DNA from: Pelagerythrobacter marensis
GTDB taxonomy: Bacteria > Pseudomonadota > Alphaproteobacteria > Sphingomonadales > Sphingomonadaceae
Direction: 5' to 3'
Length of the DNA stretch: 64,000 nucleotides
NCBI RefSeq assembly: GCF_036700095.1
Contig: NZ_CP144918.1
Location: 2,481,001-2,545,000, forward strand
The position numbers and the translations under genes are program-made. The stretch's first letter is position 1; each line of letters starts with the position of its first letter. Shown one piece after another: positions 12,838-22,813 of the stretch. The notes under the pieces are model-generated. The model was not told the DNA's origin. It saw nothing but the letters and a program-made list of their open reading frames with translations, and did no database searches.

Positions 12838-13068
12838 TTACACTTCCGGCGTCAGCAAACGATGCAGGTGAACGATGACGTATTTCATTTCGGCATCGTC
12901 GACTGTCCGCTGGGCGTTGGCACGCCAGGCTTCGACCGCGTTGTCGTAATCGCTGAACACGCCCACGACGTGAATGCTTTCGGGGTCCTGGAACTCGAGG
13001 GTTCGCGGATCTTTGACACGCCCGCCCATGACGAGGTGCAGGCGCTGTCTGGTTTCGGTTTCTTCCAT
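12838..13068 (-). CDS. DUF4170 family protein
   Basis: A 76-residue protein starting MEETETRQRLHLVMGGRVKD. The segments LHLVMGGRVKDP, VGVFSDYDNAVEAWRANAQRTVDDAEMKY and VHLHRLL match the small DUF4170 family common in Sphingomonadales and Rhizobiales. Function is unknown. An upstream in-frame TTG would extend it by 25 unconserved residues, so I chose the internal ATG. It is convergent with greA. Confidence 0.8.
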   Translation of the reverse strand: MEETETRQRLHLVMGGRVKDPRTLEFQDPESIHVVGVFSDYDNAVEAWRANAQRTVDDAEMKYVIVHLHRLLTPEV

Positions 13069-13179
13069 GTCGTTATTCCCGGGGCCATGAGGAGGGGTGG
13101 GGGAGAACGGCGCGGCCCATAAAGCAAACGGCGCGGCAGGCAAGCCTGACGCGCCGCTGCGAAAAGTCCGGCCGCTCGT

Positions 13180-13674
13180 TCACTGCGCGATGCGCGTTCG
13201 CAGATCCCGCATCCGGCGGCCGGTCTTCTTCCCGACATCCCTGGTCAGCCGGCGGGCGGATTCGCGCACCGTCTCGCTTTGCGCGCCCGCTTCGCGGCGC
13301 AAGTCGCGCGCACCGTCGCCGATCGCATCGCCCAGATCTTCCAGCCGGTCGCCGCCCGCGCGGGCCGCATGGCCGAGGCTGTCCAGCAGCGAGGCGCCAT
13401 AGGCCGTGCCAAGCTCCGCCAGCATCGCTGCAAGCGCCGATCCGCGCTGTGTCGCCCTTCTGCGCATCCGCCGTCCCGGGCCCGGGACGATACTCGCGAT
13501 AAGGACACCGACGGCCACACCGCCCGCGACCGTGGCGATCGGGTGTTCCTTCACGAATGCCGTGGCACTGTCGCGCGCATCGCGCGCATAGTCGGCCACT
13601 GTGCGGTCGGCATGCCGCTGCTGACCCGCTTCGATGCGATTCTTGAGCTCTTCGCGCTTTTCTGTGTCGGCCAT
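13180..13674 (-). CDS. YqjD/ElaB-like (DUF883-type) membrane-anchored protein
   Basis: A 164-residue protein. The N-terminal part is charged and helical (EELKNRIEAGQQRHADRTV). Next comes a single glycine-rich membrane segment, HPIATVAGGVAVGVLIASIV (about residues 40-59), similar to the C-terminal anchor of DUF883/ElaB/YqjD stress proteins that bind ribosomes. Here it is followed by a long basic/helical tail. It is the downstream-most member of a four-gene minus-strand cluster of small membrane or coiled-coil proteins (13,180-15,050). Function is inferred only from resemblance. Confidence 0.6.
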   Translation of the reverse strand: MADTEKREELKNRIEAGQQRHADRTVADYARDARDSATAFVKEHPIATVAGGVAVGVLIASIVPGPGRRMRRRATQRGSALAAMLAELGTAYGASLLDSLGHAARAGGDRLEDLGDAIGDGARDLRREAGAQSETVRESARRLTRDVGKKTGRRMRDLRTRIAQ

Positions 13675-13720
13675 AGCCCTCTATCTCCGTTGAATTTTGT
13701 GCTTCGACGAACGAACGGAC

Positions 13721-14044
13721 TCACGCGTCTTCGGGTTCCGCATCGTCGGGTTCCGCATCGTCGCCGTCATCTCTGCCGGAAAACAGGGCAATGAGCGGAT
13801 TGCGCGAAAACCACAGAGCAACCGCCGCCAGCAGGGCCACCAAAACGCCGCGGTTGTCCTTCGCAAGGTTCGAGGCTTCGTCGAGCACGTCGCTCGCACG
13901 CTCGGTCACGCGATCCAGCAGCCGGGTGCCCACGCTCCTGGCGTTCAGATCGGCCTGCAAATGCGCCACGTCGGCCTTCACAAGGGCGAGCGCCGCGTCG
14001 CGCAATGTGCGATCCTCGATCATCCGGCGTTCGATCTCGCTCAC
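13721..14044 (-). CDS. Small membrane protein of unknown function
   Basis: A 107-residue product starting at GTG 14044, overlapping the preceding stop as GTGA, which implies translational coupling with the holin-like gene. It begins MSEIERRMIEDRTLRDAALA (GTG read as Met), then an amphipathic helical region, one membrane segment (GVLVALLAAVALWFSRNPLIALF, about residues 75-97 of the 107) and an acidic C-terminus with two repeats of DDAEP. No named family recognised. Confidence 0.65.
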   Translation of the reverse strand: MSEIERRMIEDRTLRDAALALVKADVAHLQADLNARSVGTRLLDRVTERASDVLDEASNLAKDNRGVLVALLAAVALWFSRNPLIALFSGRDDGDDAEPDDAEPEDA

Positions 14045-14451
14045 TTTCCATCGTCTCCGAAACTTCTGCCGGCAGCGCGGAACTGATTGATCGCGCTGCG
14101 CGTCAGGACGATCCCGCCGACGAGCAATACGCCCGTGACGGCGGCGATCGCTCCCCACACGGTAAGCAGGGGGCTGAGTGCTATCACCAGGCCCACGACC
14201 ATGCCGATCAGGGCGAGGTGGATCATCGCGAATGCTGCCAGCCCCCGGACGACCCCGCGCTTGCCCTTGTCGGCAACGAAAGCGGCGCGGCTCTTCTGAA
14301 AGGCCTTCTCGGCTTCCAGATAGGTTTTGCCGTCTTCGAGAAGCGCGAGGATATCTTCGGTGAGCGAGACGCCCGCCGGCGCTTCCGCATCGGCGGGCCT
14401 CTCTTCACCGTCCTGCCCGTCGGGCAGGGGCTCGTTATCCGTGATTGCCAC
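14041..14451 (-). CDS. Phage holin-like (Holin-X/DUF1469-type) membrane protein
   Basis: A 136-residue product with a GTG start. The acidic N-terminus is followed by an amphipathic helix (DGKTYLEAEKAFQKSRAAFV) and two membrane helices (LAAFAMIHLALIGMVVGLVI and WGAIAAVTGVLLVGGIVL). This layout is typical of the putative Holin-X/DUF1469 membrane proteins found in many chromosomes. It is unlikely to be a real phage holin because no prophage genes surround it. Its stop overlaps the next gene's GTG. Confidence 0.6.
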   Translation of the reverse strand: MAITDNEPLPDGQDGEERPADAEAPAGVSLTEDILALLEDGKTYLEAEKAFQKSRAAFVADKGKRGVVRGLAAFAMIHLALIGMVVGLVIALSPLLTVWGAIAAVTGVLLVGGIVLTRSAINQFRAAGRSFGDDGK

Positions 14452-14465
14452 GCTGGGGTGCAGAA

Positions 14466-15050
14466 TCAGTCGCGGCGGCCGCGGAGCATCCGGGCCAGCA
14501 TGAAGCCCGCGACGGCGGCCACGCCGACCGCGAGGCCCGGGCTCTTGCGGACGACTTCGCGGGCGTCTTCACCCAGTTCGTCCACGCTCTTCGCGTCCAG
14601 CTTGACCGAGGCGTCCTGCAAGCTGCGCGAGGCCTTGCGGGCATATTCGCCGTATTGCGAACCGAATTTCTCGTCGATCGCGGCGGCGTTCTCGGCCACC
14701 ATCCGGCTCAACGACGACAGCGCCTCGCTCGCCTTGGTCTTGCCTTCGGTGGCAAGTTCCTTGCCCTTGTCCCTGGCCTGCTCGCCATAGGCCTTCGCTT
14801 CGACAACCCAGTCGTCGGAACGGTCGCGGGCCTTGTCGCGATAGGCGGAGGCGCGATTGGCGGCCTCGGCCTTCAGCGCGGCCGCGCCGGCCTTGGCTTC
14901 CTCCAGCGCGGAATTGAACCGCGACTTGGCTTCGGTGCGGTGGTCCGCCGCAGGGGCTGCCGCCGAAGTCTTCTTCGCGGTGGAAGCGGAGCCGGCGGCC
15001 GGTTTTCTGGTGGTCTTCTTCTTGGTGGTGGGGGGTGTCGCGTCAGCCAT
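14466..15050 (-). CDS. Lysine/alanine-rich coiled-coil protein with C-terminal membrane anchor
   Basis: A 194-residue protein with a histone H1-like N-terminus (KKKTTRKPAAG, STAKKTSAAAPAA). A long charged helical middle follows (ALEEAKAGAAALKAEAANRA, and so on, resembling apolipoprotein/LEA-type repeats). It ends in a short hydrophobic anchor (GLAVGVAAVAGFMLARMLRG). Such proteins often link to cell envelope or stress functions, but no specific role can be assigned. It is the first gene of the four-gene cluster, divergent from eno. Confidence 0.65.
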   Translation of the reverse strand: MADATPPTTKKKTTRKPAAGSASTAKKTSAAAPAADHRTEAKSRFNSALEEAKAGAAALKAEAANRASAYRDKARDRSDDWVVEAKAYGEQARDKGKELATEGKTKASEALSSLSRMVAENAAAIDEKFGSQYGEYARKASRSLQDASVKLDAKSVDELGEDAREVVRKSPGLAVGVAAVAGFMLARMLRGRRD

Positions 15051-15065
15051 GTTCTCGTTCCTTAA

Positions 15066-16514
<1,449 letters not shown>

Positions 16515-16543
16515 TCCAGCGGAAGCGGGAGGAAGGCGCTGCG

Positions 16544-16571
16544 CGGGCCAGTGCCGTCTCGATGAAATCTA
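16544..16571. repeat. Partial copy of a dispersed repeat, supplies a stop codon
   Basis: The segment GGGCCAGTGCCGTCTCGATG continues to AAATCTAG just after eno. It resembles the right half of the merR/DUF1206 intergenic repeat (GGTGCCGTCTCAATGAAACG, then ACTCTAG, ending 54391). In both places the terminal CTAG gives the TAG stop codon of a minus-strand gene. Looks like a degenerate member of a small intergenic repeat family. Confidence 0.45.
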
Positions 16572-16868
16572 GCCGTCGACGTCGCGCTCGGCCTCTTCCT
16601 CCAGCTCTTCCAGTTTTTCGAGCTTGCGCCTGTTTCGCGGGCTCAGGAGATACTGCCAGACGCCCCAGGCGTTGATGGCGAGCAGTATCGCGTTCATCGC
16701 GGCGATCGGCATGGCGCCGCTGGTCAGCCCGGACACGATCCAGGTGATCGCCACAGCGCAGAAAAGAACGAACCCCCACCCGGTAGCCTTGCGGCCCAGA
16801 TCGGCTGCGATCAGGCCTGCCGCGATCATCGTGCCGATCGCCGCGATCCATTCCAGCGGGCCGTTCAC
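16569..16868 (-). CDS. Small three-helix inner-membrane protein
   Basis: A 99-residue protein from a GTG start. Three hydrophobic helices are visible (WIAAIGTMIAAGLIAADLG, WGFVLFCAVAITWIVSGLTS and PIAAMNAILLAINAWGVWQY). A highly charged C-terminal tail follows (RRKLEKLEELEEEAERD). This resembles small multi-pass proteins of unknown function in Sphingomonadales. It sits between eno (convergent) and ribH (same strand, 31 nt). Confidence 0.7.
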   Translation of the reverse strand: MNGPLEWIAAIGTMIAAGLIAADLGRKATGWGFVLFCAVAITWIVSGLTSGAMPIAAMNAILLAINAWGVWQYLLSPRNRRKLEKLEELEEEAERDVDG

Positions 16869-16899
16869 ATCCGCGGCTCCGCGTATCCGGGCCGGTGGT

Positions 16900-17319
16900 T
16901 CACGCGAACTTGCCCTGCAGGTCGAGCATCGCGATCGCGGCGCGGGCCGCTTCGCCGCCCTTGTCCTTCTGCATCCTGTCCGCGCGGGCCAGAGCCTGTT
17001 GCTCGTTTTCCACGGTCAGAATGCCGTTGCCGATCGCAATGCCGTCCATCGTCAGCGCCATGATGCCGCGGGCGCTTTCGCCGGCGACGATTTCGAAATG
17101 ATAGGTCTCGCCGCGAATGACGACACCGAGCGCCACGAACCCGTCGTACCGGCCGCTTTCGGCCGCGAGGGCAATGGCGCCGGGCACTTCCAGCGCGCCG
17201 GGAACGGCGATCACGTCGACCTCGTGCCCCGCAGCTTCCAGCACGCTGCGAGCACCGTCGAGGAGCATGTCGTTGAGATGTTCGTAAAACCGGGCCTCGA
17301 TCACCAGAAAGCGTGCCAT
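16900..17319 (-). CDS. ribH: 6,7-dimethyl-8-ribityllumazine synthase
   Basis: The 139-residue enzyme catalyses the penultimate riboflavin step, forming lumazine from 3,4-dihydroxybutanone phosphate and the ribityl-pyrimidine. Seen: [43 protein letters not shown] (the catalytic-His loop) and [17 protein letters not shown]. The ATG at 17319 matches the family start. An in-frame extension upstream is not conserved. No other rib genes are in the window. Confidence 0.95.
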   Translation of the reverse strand: MARFLVIEARFYEHLNDMLLDGARSVLEAAGHEVDVIAVPGALEVPGAIALAAESGRYDGFVALGVVIRGETYHFEIVAGESARGIMALTMDGIAIGNGILTVENEQQALARADRMQKDKGGEAARAAIAMLDLQGKFA

Positions 17320-17408
17320 GCAAATCTCCGCATCACAATTGCCCGCGCGGTAGCACAAGCATGGCGCGGGGGAAGAGGGCGACCGGCGGAAAATCGTGGA
17401 CGCACCGG

Positions 17409-17642
17409 TCACCTGAATCTGAGTTCGCCTCGTCGTTCCTGGCAGAAGCGCTTGACGGAGGCGAGGATCTCGTCAGCGGACATGGTCCAGTGGCAGGCCT
17501 TCGGGTTTTCGTTGCGAGTCCCGATGAATGCGAGAGGCCATCTTCGAGCTTGGCGGGGGACCGAGCCGGTGATGACGACGTGCGCGGCGCGCCAGTGCCG
17601 CGACGCCTGGCGGCACTGTAAAGCCAGCCAGGTCACAGCCAA
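17409..17642 (-). pseudogene. Probable C-terminal remnant of an IS630-type transposase
   Basis: The open frame encodes 77 residues. Its last 35 or so contain [20 protein letters not shown] then VKRFCQ. From memory, IS630-family transposases end with an N-P-K-P-F-x-W-T-K-x-A-D-E-I-L-like segment followed by a K/R-R-[FY]-C motif, which this fits. The DDE catalytic part is absent and no terminal repeats are visible, so this is at most a decayed remnant between ribH and the TonB receptor gene. A chance match is possible. Confidence 0.4.
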
Positions 17643-17661
17643 GATTCTGAGTCGGCGGAAG

Positions 17662-17682
17662 CTGTTGCTCGCAGCGCAACAG
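17662..17682. promoter_or_regulatory. Hairpin/operator-like inverted repeat upstream of TonB receptor gene
   Basis: CTGTTGC and GCAACAG form a perfect 7-bp inverted repeat around a 7-nt spacer, about 80 nt before the receptor start. It could be an operator for a dimeric regulator or a leader hairpin. No function is demonstrated. Confidence 0.3.
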
Positions 17683-17761
17683 TTGTCGCCGATAGAGCGA
17701 TACCGCTCTCCTCGCGGTCGAAGCTAGGTGCGCCTGCGAAATCGCCAGTTCGGGGGCAACG

Positions 17762-20053
17762 ATGATTCGCGTATTTCTGCTGACCACCGCCGCTTTCCTT
17801 GCATCTGAGGCGAATGCCCGGGAAGCCGGGATCGACTCTTCGAATGTCGACGAGATCGTGGTGACCGGCACGCGCACCGAGGGGCGCGCCGCCGTGGAAT
17901 CCTCCGCACCGATCGATATCGCCGGCGGCGAGGAGATCCTCGAAAGCGGCTATCCGGATCTGGGCCGCGCGCTCAATTTCCTCGAGCCCGGCGTGAACTT
18001 CGCACGCGCAGCCACGACGGCGACCGCGGCCAACACCCGGCCGGTCACACTGCGCGGGCTCTCGCCCGACCAGACATTGGTGCTCGTCAACGGCAAGCGC
18101 TGGCACGCGAATGCCGTGCTCAACGTCAACAACAGCATCGGCCGCGGGTCCGCCGGGGTCGATCTCGACACCATCCCGCAAAGCGGGATCGAACGGATCG
18201 AAGTGCTGCGCGACGGGGCAGCGGCGCAATATGGCTCGGACGCGATTGCGGGCGTCGTCAACATTATCCTGAAGTCGAACGCGTCGGGTGGCTACGGCGA
18301 GCTGCTTGCCGGCATCACCGAGGAAGGCGATGGCGCGAACGGAATGGCGACCGTTAGCGCCGGCTTCGGCCTGGGCCGCGGCGGTCATCTGACTCTGACC
18401 GCGCTTGCCCGGGGGCAGGAGGCGACCAATCGCGCATTCGTCGATCAGCGCTTCGACCGCGTGACCTATCGCATCGGCGATCCCGAGGCGCGTGTCGCCA
18501 ATCTCGCCTTCGACGCCGGGCTGCCGCTGGGCACGGCCGAACTCTATGCGTTCGGCGCAGTCACACGGAAGATTTCGAACAATGCCGCGGGTTTCCGCGT
18601 ACCGGGCTTCTCGCCGCTGTACCCGGACGGCTTCCTGCCGATCATCGAGCCGCGGATTTGGGATTTCGGCGGAACCGTCGGCGTCAGGACGGACTTCGGC
18701 CGCCTGCGCGCCGATCTGAGCTATGGCTATGGCGAGAACCAGGCGGATTTCCGTGTCCGCGACACCGCCAATGTGTCCCTGGGCCTGGAGAGCCCCACCA
18801 GCTTCGATTCCGGCGGTGTCACCTATGGACAGCATGTCGGCGATCTCGCCCTGTCGCTGCCGATCGAAGGCGTGCTGGCGGGCGGCAACATCGCAGCGGG
18901 CGGGCAATATCGGAGCGAGCGATACAGCATTCGCAGCGGTGAACCGCAGGCCTATTTCGGTCTCGGTGCGGCCGGCTTTGCGGGCTTCAACCCGAGCAAT
19001 CCGACCGACGCGAAGCGCGACGCCTATGCCGCCTATCTCGACATCGAACTGCGGCCGGTAGAGGCGCTGCTGCTGGGCGGTGCGGTGCGCCATGACCATT
19101 ATGACGATTTCGGGGGCGAGACGACCTGGCGCGCGACCGCGCGGCTCGACGCGGCTGACGGTATGGCGTTGCGCGGCACGATCGGCACCGGCTTCAAGGC
19201 GCCGTCGCTTCAGCAGCAATATTTCAGCGCGGTGCAGGGTGCGACCAGCCAGGGGCAGCTCGTCACCGTCGGCACGCTGCCTGTCGCCGATCCGGTGGCG
19301 CGTGCGCTGGGGGCCAGCGATCTCAAACCCGAGCGTTCGCGCAACACGACGGTCGGGGTGGTGTTCGGGCCGTTCGACGGCTTCGCCTTCACCGCCGACT
19401 GGTTCCGCATCCGCATTCGCGACCGGATCGCGCTGAGCGAGCAACTGGGCGGCGCGGCGGTGCAGGCGATCCTGGCGCAGGCCGGTATCACCGGTTATCA
19501 GCAGGTGCGCTTCTTCACCAACGCGGTCGATACGACGACCGAGGGCGTCGAAGTGACCGCGCGATGGCAGGGGAATCTCGGCCCCGAAACCCACGCATCG
19601 GTTCAACTCGGCTATGGCTGGTTCAAGTCGGAACTCGACAGGCTGCGGGCCAACCCGGTGCTGCCGTCGCTGCCGCTCCTGCGCACCAAGTCGATTCTGT
19701 TCCTGACCGAAGCCCAGCCGCGCGACAAGTTCACCGCGCAGGCAAGTCTTGCGCATGGGGCCTTCGACCTGCGTGCCAATGTGGCGGCGTTCGGCACCTA
19801 CACCTCGGCGCCGCTCATCGGTGCGCAGATATTCGATGGCAAGGAAGTCGTCGATCTGGCCGCCGGCTATGCGGTGGCGGAGGATATCCGCTTCGTGCTC
19901 GGCGTGCAGAACCTGTTCGATGCCCGGCCCGACGAGATCGACGGGCAGGATCTCGTGATCGGCGCAACCGGCGGCAGTTTTCCCACCGGCGAGGAAACGC
20001 CGATCGGACTCAACGGCCGATCCTACTACGCCCGGCTGACGGCGCGCTTCTGA
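17762..20053 (+). CDS. TonB-dependent outer-membrane receptor
   Basis: A 763-residue receptor. The N-terminal signal peptide (MIRVFLLTTAAFLASEANA) probably ends at ANA. The TonB-box-like DEIVVTGTRTEGRA follows. The plug domain contains LRGLSPDQTLVLVNGKRWHA, IERIEVLRDGAAAQYGSDAI and AGVVNIIL. The remainder is a beta-barrel with repeated aromatic strands, ending in the aromatic C-terminal residue of ARLTARF. Substrate is unknown. The stop overlaps the next gene's start as TGATG, coupling the receptor to a secreted phosphatase. This suggests uptake of a phosphorylated compound or of its dephosphorylated product. Confidence 0.93.
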   Translation: MIRVFLLTTAAFLASEANAREAGIDSSNVDEIVVTGTRTEGRAAVESSAPIDIAGGEEILESGYPDLGRALNFLEPGVNFARAATTATAANTRPVTLRGLSPDQTLVLVNGKRWHANAVLNVNNSIGRGSAGVDLDTIPQSGIERIEVLRDGAAAQYGSDAIAGVVNIILKSNASGGYGELLAGITEEGDGANGMATVSAGFGLGRGGHLTLTALARGQEATNRAFVDQRFDRVTYRIGDPEARVANLAFDAGLPLGTAELYAFGAVTRKISNNAAGFRVPGFSPLYPDGFLPIIEPRIWDFGGTVGVRTDFGRLRADLSYGYGENQADFRVRDTANVSLGLESPTSFDSGGVTYGQHVGDLALSLPIEGVLAGGNIAAGGQYRSERYSIRSGEPQAYFGLGAAGFAGFNPSNPTDAKRDAYAAYLDIELRPVEALLLGGAVRHDHYDDFGGETTWRATARLDAADGMALRGTIGTGFKAPSLQQQYFSAVQGATSQGQLVTVGTLPVADPVARALGASDLKPERSRNTTVGVVFGPFDGFAFTADWFRIRIRDRIALSEQLGGAAVQAILAQAGITGYQQVRFFTNAVDTTTEGVEVTARWQGNLGPETHASVQLGYGWFKSELDRLRANPVLPSLPLLRTKSILFLTEAQPRDKFTAQASLAHGAFDLRANVAAFGTYTSAPLIGAQIFDGKEVVDLAAGYAVAEDIRFVLGVQNLFDARPDEIDGQDLVIGATGGSFPTGEETPIGLNGRSYYARLTARF

Positions 20054-21570
20054 TGCTCGACCGGCGACGACTTCTGGGGCGCGCGGCGGCGCTCGCCGCG
20101 ATGCAGTTTCTCGCCGGGGGCATGCGTGCACGCCCCGCGCAAAGCCGGGTGCGGACCACGGTTGATCCCTTCGCACTCGGCGTCGCCTCCGGCGAGCCGA
20201 CAGCGGATGGCTTCGTACTGTGGACGCGGATCGCCGGGATGACCGAGGACCGAACAGTCGGCTATGAGATTGCCGAGGATGCGGGTTTCCGCCGTATCGT
20301 CCGGCACGGACGCGCCCTTTCACCGGCGGCGCGCGGCGGCGCCGTGCATCTGGAAGTGCGCGGCCTCGAGCCGGGCCGCCCCTATTTCTATCGCTTCCAT
20401 TTCGGCGAAGCGGTCAGCCGAACGGGGACTGTCGCCACGATCGCCCCAGCGCCGGAGCGGTTGCGCCTGGCTCTGACCTCGTGCCAGCATTGGGAACATG
20501 GGTGGTTCTCCGCCTATCGCGACATGATCGCGGCCGGGGTGGAGGCCGTGCTGCAGGTCGGCGACTACATCTACGAACGCTCGTTCGGCGCGGGTCCGAA
20601 CGTGCGCAGCTTCGGCGCGGGCGATCCGCAGACGCTCGAGGACTATCGCGCCCGCCACGCGCTCTATCGCAGCGATCCCGATCTCGCCGCGGCGCATGCG
20701 GCGATGCCGTTCCTGGTCAGCTGGGACGATCACGAGGTCGAAAACGATTATTTGGCCGATCGCGCCGGCTATACCGCCGATCCGCAGGCGTTCGTCCGCC
20801 GGCGAGCCGCCGCCTATCGCGCCTATTTCGAGCATATGCCGCTGCGCCCCTCCGCGCTCCGCCCCGGCGGCGAAGTACGGCTCTATCGCAGCACCTCCTG
20901 GGGCGATCTTGCGGCAGCGCACATTCTCGACACGCGCCAGTATCGGACGCCAAGCGCCTGCATTGCGGAGGGCGAGACAGCGGGTGGGCCGATCGCCCGC
21001 TGTGCACGGGCCGGCGAGGACGTAGGGTCGATGCTGGGGCCCGCACAGGAGGCCTGGTTCGCGCGGACGGTCGCGGAGCGACCGGTGCGCTGGTCGTTGG
21101 TGACCCAGCAGACGCTGTTCGCCCGACTGGCGCTGCCCGAGGGTCCGAACTCTCTCTATCCGCAGTTCTGGGACGGCTATGCCGCCGCCCGCACCCGGAT
21201 GCTCGATGCTCTGGAAGCCGCAAACACGCGCAATGCCGTGATCTTGGGCGGGGACGTGCATTCCTTCTGGATCAACGATGTGAAGCGGGATTTTGCGCGC
21301 TCCGATAGCGCTGCGGTTGCAACCGAAATCGTTACCAGTTGCCTTGCTTCGCACAACGGGCCGGAGGCGCTGTTCGGCCCGGCGCCGGCGCTCAACCCCC
21401 ATGTGCGTTTTTTGAACAATACGCACGCCGGCTATGTCCTGCTGGACATTCGCCGCGATCGTATCGAGGGCATGCTGCGCGCCGTTTCCGACCTTGCCGA
21501 CTCGCAGGCGACATGCCGTGAACTGCGCACCTTCACGATTGAGGACCGCCGGCCCGGCGCGCTGCTTTAG
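20053..21570 (+). CDS. PhoD-like alkaline phosphatase/phosphodiesterase, Tat-exported
   Basis: A 505-residue protein starting MLDRRRLLGRAAALAAMQFL, a twin-arginine (Tat) signal. The mature part is PhoD-family. It has the N-terminal DPFALGVASGEPTADG and WTRI, then metallophosphoesterase-type motifs: LTSCQHWEHGWF, LQVGDYIYE, SWDDHEVENDYLAD and GGDVHSFW. PhoD-type enzymes are periplasmic, Ca/Fe-dependent phosphomonoesterases or diesterases active on organic phosphate. TGATG coupling to the preceding receptor suggests a joint phosphate-scavenging unit. Exact substrate unknown. Confidence 0.9.
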   Translation: MLDRRRLLGRAAALAAMQFLAGGMRARPAQSRVRTTVDPFALGVASGEPTADGFVLWTRIAGMTEDRTVGYEIAEDAGFRRIVRHGRALSPAARGGAVHLEVRGLEPGRPYFYRFHFGEAVSRTGTVATIAPAPERLRLALTSCQHWEHGWFSAYRDMIAAGVEAVLQVGDYIYERSFGAGPNVRSFGAGDPQTLEDYRARHALYRSDPDLAAAHAAMPFLVSWDDHEVENDYLADRAGYTADPQAFVRRRAAAYRAYFEHMPLRPSALRPGGEVRLYRSTSWGDLAAAHILDTRQYRTPSACIAEGETAGGPIARCARAGEDVGSMLGPAQEAWFARTVAERPVRWSLVTQQTLFARLALPEGPNSLYPQFWDGYAAARTRMLDALEAANTRNAVILGGDVHSFWINDVKRDFARSDSAAVATEIVTSCLASHNGPEALFGPAPALNPHVRFLNNTHAGYVLLDIRRDRIEGMLRAVSDLADSQATCRELRTFTIEDRRPGALL

Positions 21571-21748
21571 TCGAACGCCGGGACCGCCCCCGTTGTGTTC
21601 CGGCGCCGAGGAGAGCGGACGGCGCGGCAATCGCGAACATGGCGGGGATGGCAACGCCCATGGCGGCCTCCGGGTGCCGCCGACGATCAGGCGAGCATGG
21701 CGCACGCTGTGTCGCACAACCGTGACACTACGGGGTTACAGCGAAGCG

Positions 21749-22666
21749 ATGCTTCGCAAGGCACCGCCACTCGAGTCGGTCGAAATCTTCGTCGCCGCAG
21801 CGCAGGGCAATAGCTTGCGCGCCGTCGGGCGCCGCCTTGCGCTCAGCCCGTCTGCAGTCAGCCGCCGGATTGCTGCGCTCGAGCAATTCCTGGGTACGCA
21901 ACTGTTCGACCGCGCGGCCCAGTCGCTGGCCCTCAATGCCGTAGGCGAGCGCTATCTCGAGGACGTGGCCCCGGCGATCCGAAGCATCCAGAATGCGACC
22001 GAGGCAATCCGTCTGGGCGAGGCGCGCGCGCTGCGAGTCGCCACTTCGCACAGCCTCGGAGGCTGGCTCCTGTCGCATCTTCCGGCATTTCAGCGTGAGA
22101 CGGGCGTGGATGTCGAGATCGCCGTCACTCGCGACGTTCAGACGCTCGCCAGCGGCGAAGTGCATCTCGCCATTTGGGGCGATCTTGCAGTGCCGGCCGG
22201 CATCGCTGCCGTACATCTGCTGACTCCCGAGACCGTCCCGGTCTGCGCACCGCACCTTGCCGACGGACGCGCCATGCCAACTGCGGAAGCCGAACTGCCT
22301 CATTACCCGCTCGTATCGGTCCGCCAGCCTGTCGGCCTGTGGGAGCGATGGTTCGCAATGGCCGGATTGGAATTGGAAACCGGCAAGCTCAACCTGCGGA
22401 GCTTCGACACGCTGCAACTCGCCTATGAAGCCGCAGCGGCCGGTTCGGGGATCACGCTTGCAATGCCGCTGATCTCGAACAGCTTCCTCGCCGGCGGGAG
22501 GCTGGTCGTTTGCACGCGCCGTGCCTTTCCGCTGGGAGCGAGCTATCAGTTGTTCCGATCGGTCGAACGGCCGCAACATCCTGCCGCCGACATCTTCACT
22601 CCCTGGCTCCGGGAGCAGATCGACAGGTCCGCTGCGGAGTTTCGAGGGATGCTCCAAGCCGCATAG
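21749..22666 (+). CDS. LysR-family transcriptional regulator
   Basis: A 305-residue regulator. The N-terminal winged HTH (LESVEIFVAAAQGNSLRAVG, then RLALSPSAVSRRIAALEQFLG) is followed by an LTTR substrate-binding domain (ALRVATSHSLGGWLLSHLPAF, and so on). The start is the ATG at 21749; longer in-frame extension upstream is unconserved. It follows the phosphatase gene on the same strand after a 178-nt gap with no obvious terminator, so it may regulate the receptor/phosphatase pair or the downstream phosphoesterase. The ligand is unknown. Confidence 0.88.
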   Translation: MLRKAPPLESVEIFVAAAQGNSLRAVGRRLALSPSAVSRRIAALEQFLGTQLFDRAAQSLALNAVGERYLEDVAPAIRSIQNATEAIRLGEARALRVATSHSLGGWLLSHLPAFQRETGVDVEIAVTRDVQTLASGEVHLAIWGDLAVPAGIAAVHLLTPETVPVCAPHLADGRAMPTAEAELPHYPLVSVRQPVGLWERWFAMAGLELETGKLNLRSFDTLQLAYEAAAAGSGITLAMPLISNSFLAGGRLVVCTRRAFPLGASYQLFRSVERPQHPAADIFTPWLREQIDRSAAEFRGMLQAA

Positions 22667-22761
22667 TTCCTCTCGTTTCCCGCTTCGGGGTCTACGCCTT
22701 CGACGCGCAAGCGTGCGATCGGGGCCGGTCTCCAACTCGCAACGGTTTTGCGGCATCCTTT

Positions 22762-22807
22762 TTGCAGAAGAGGCTCTTTGCAGAAGGGGCCCCTTGCAGA
22801 AGGGGGA
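22762..22807 (+). repeat. 16-bp tandem repeat spanning a ribosome-binding region
   Basis: Nearly three copies of a 16-bp unit (TTGCAGAAGAGGCTCT, TTGCAGAAGGGGCCCC, TTGCAGAAGGGGGA) abut the start of the next gene. Each copy carries an AGAAGGGG-type Shine-Dalgarno-like core. Copies two and three are nearly identical. The final copy ends 6 nt before the ATG at 22814, so copy number could alter the leader. This is a candidate slipped-strand locus. Confidence 0.6.
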
Positions 22808-22813
22808 AATGCC

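Noticed and set aside
14041-14451. Reading the holin-like gene as evidence of a prophage
   Set aside because: No lysis, capsid or tail genes nearby; such proteins are common in chromosomes.
17633-20323. 896-codon minus-strand frame opposite the TonB receptor
   Set aside because: Receptor motifs and signal peptide are clear on the plus strand; the antisense frame is composition-driven.
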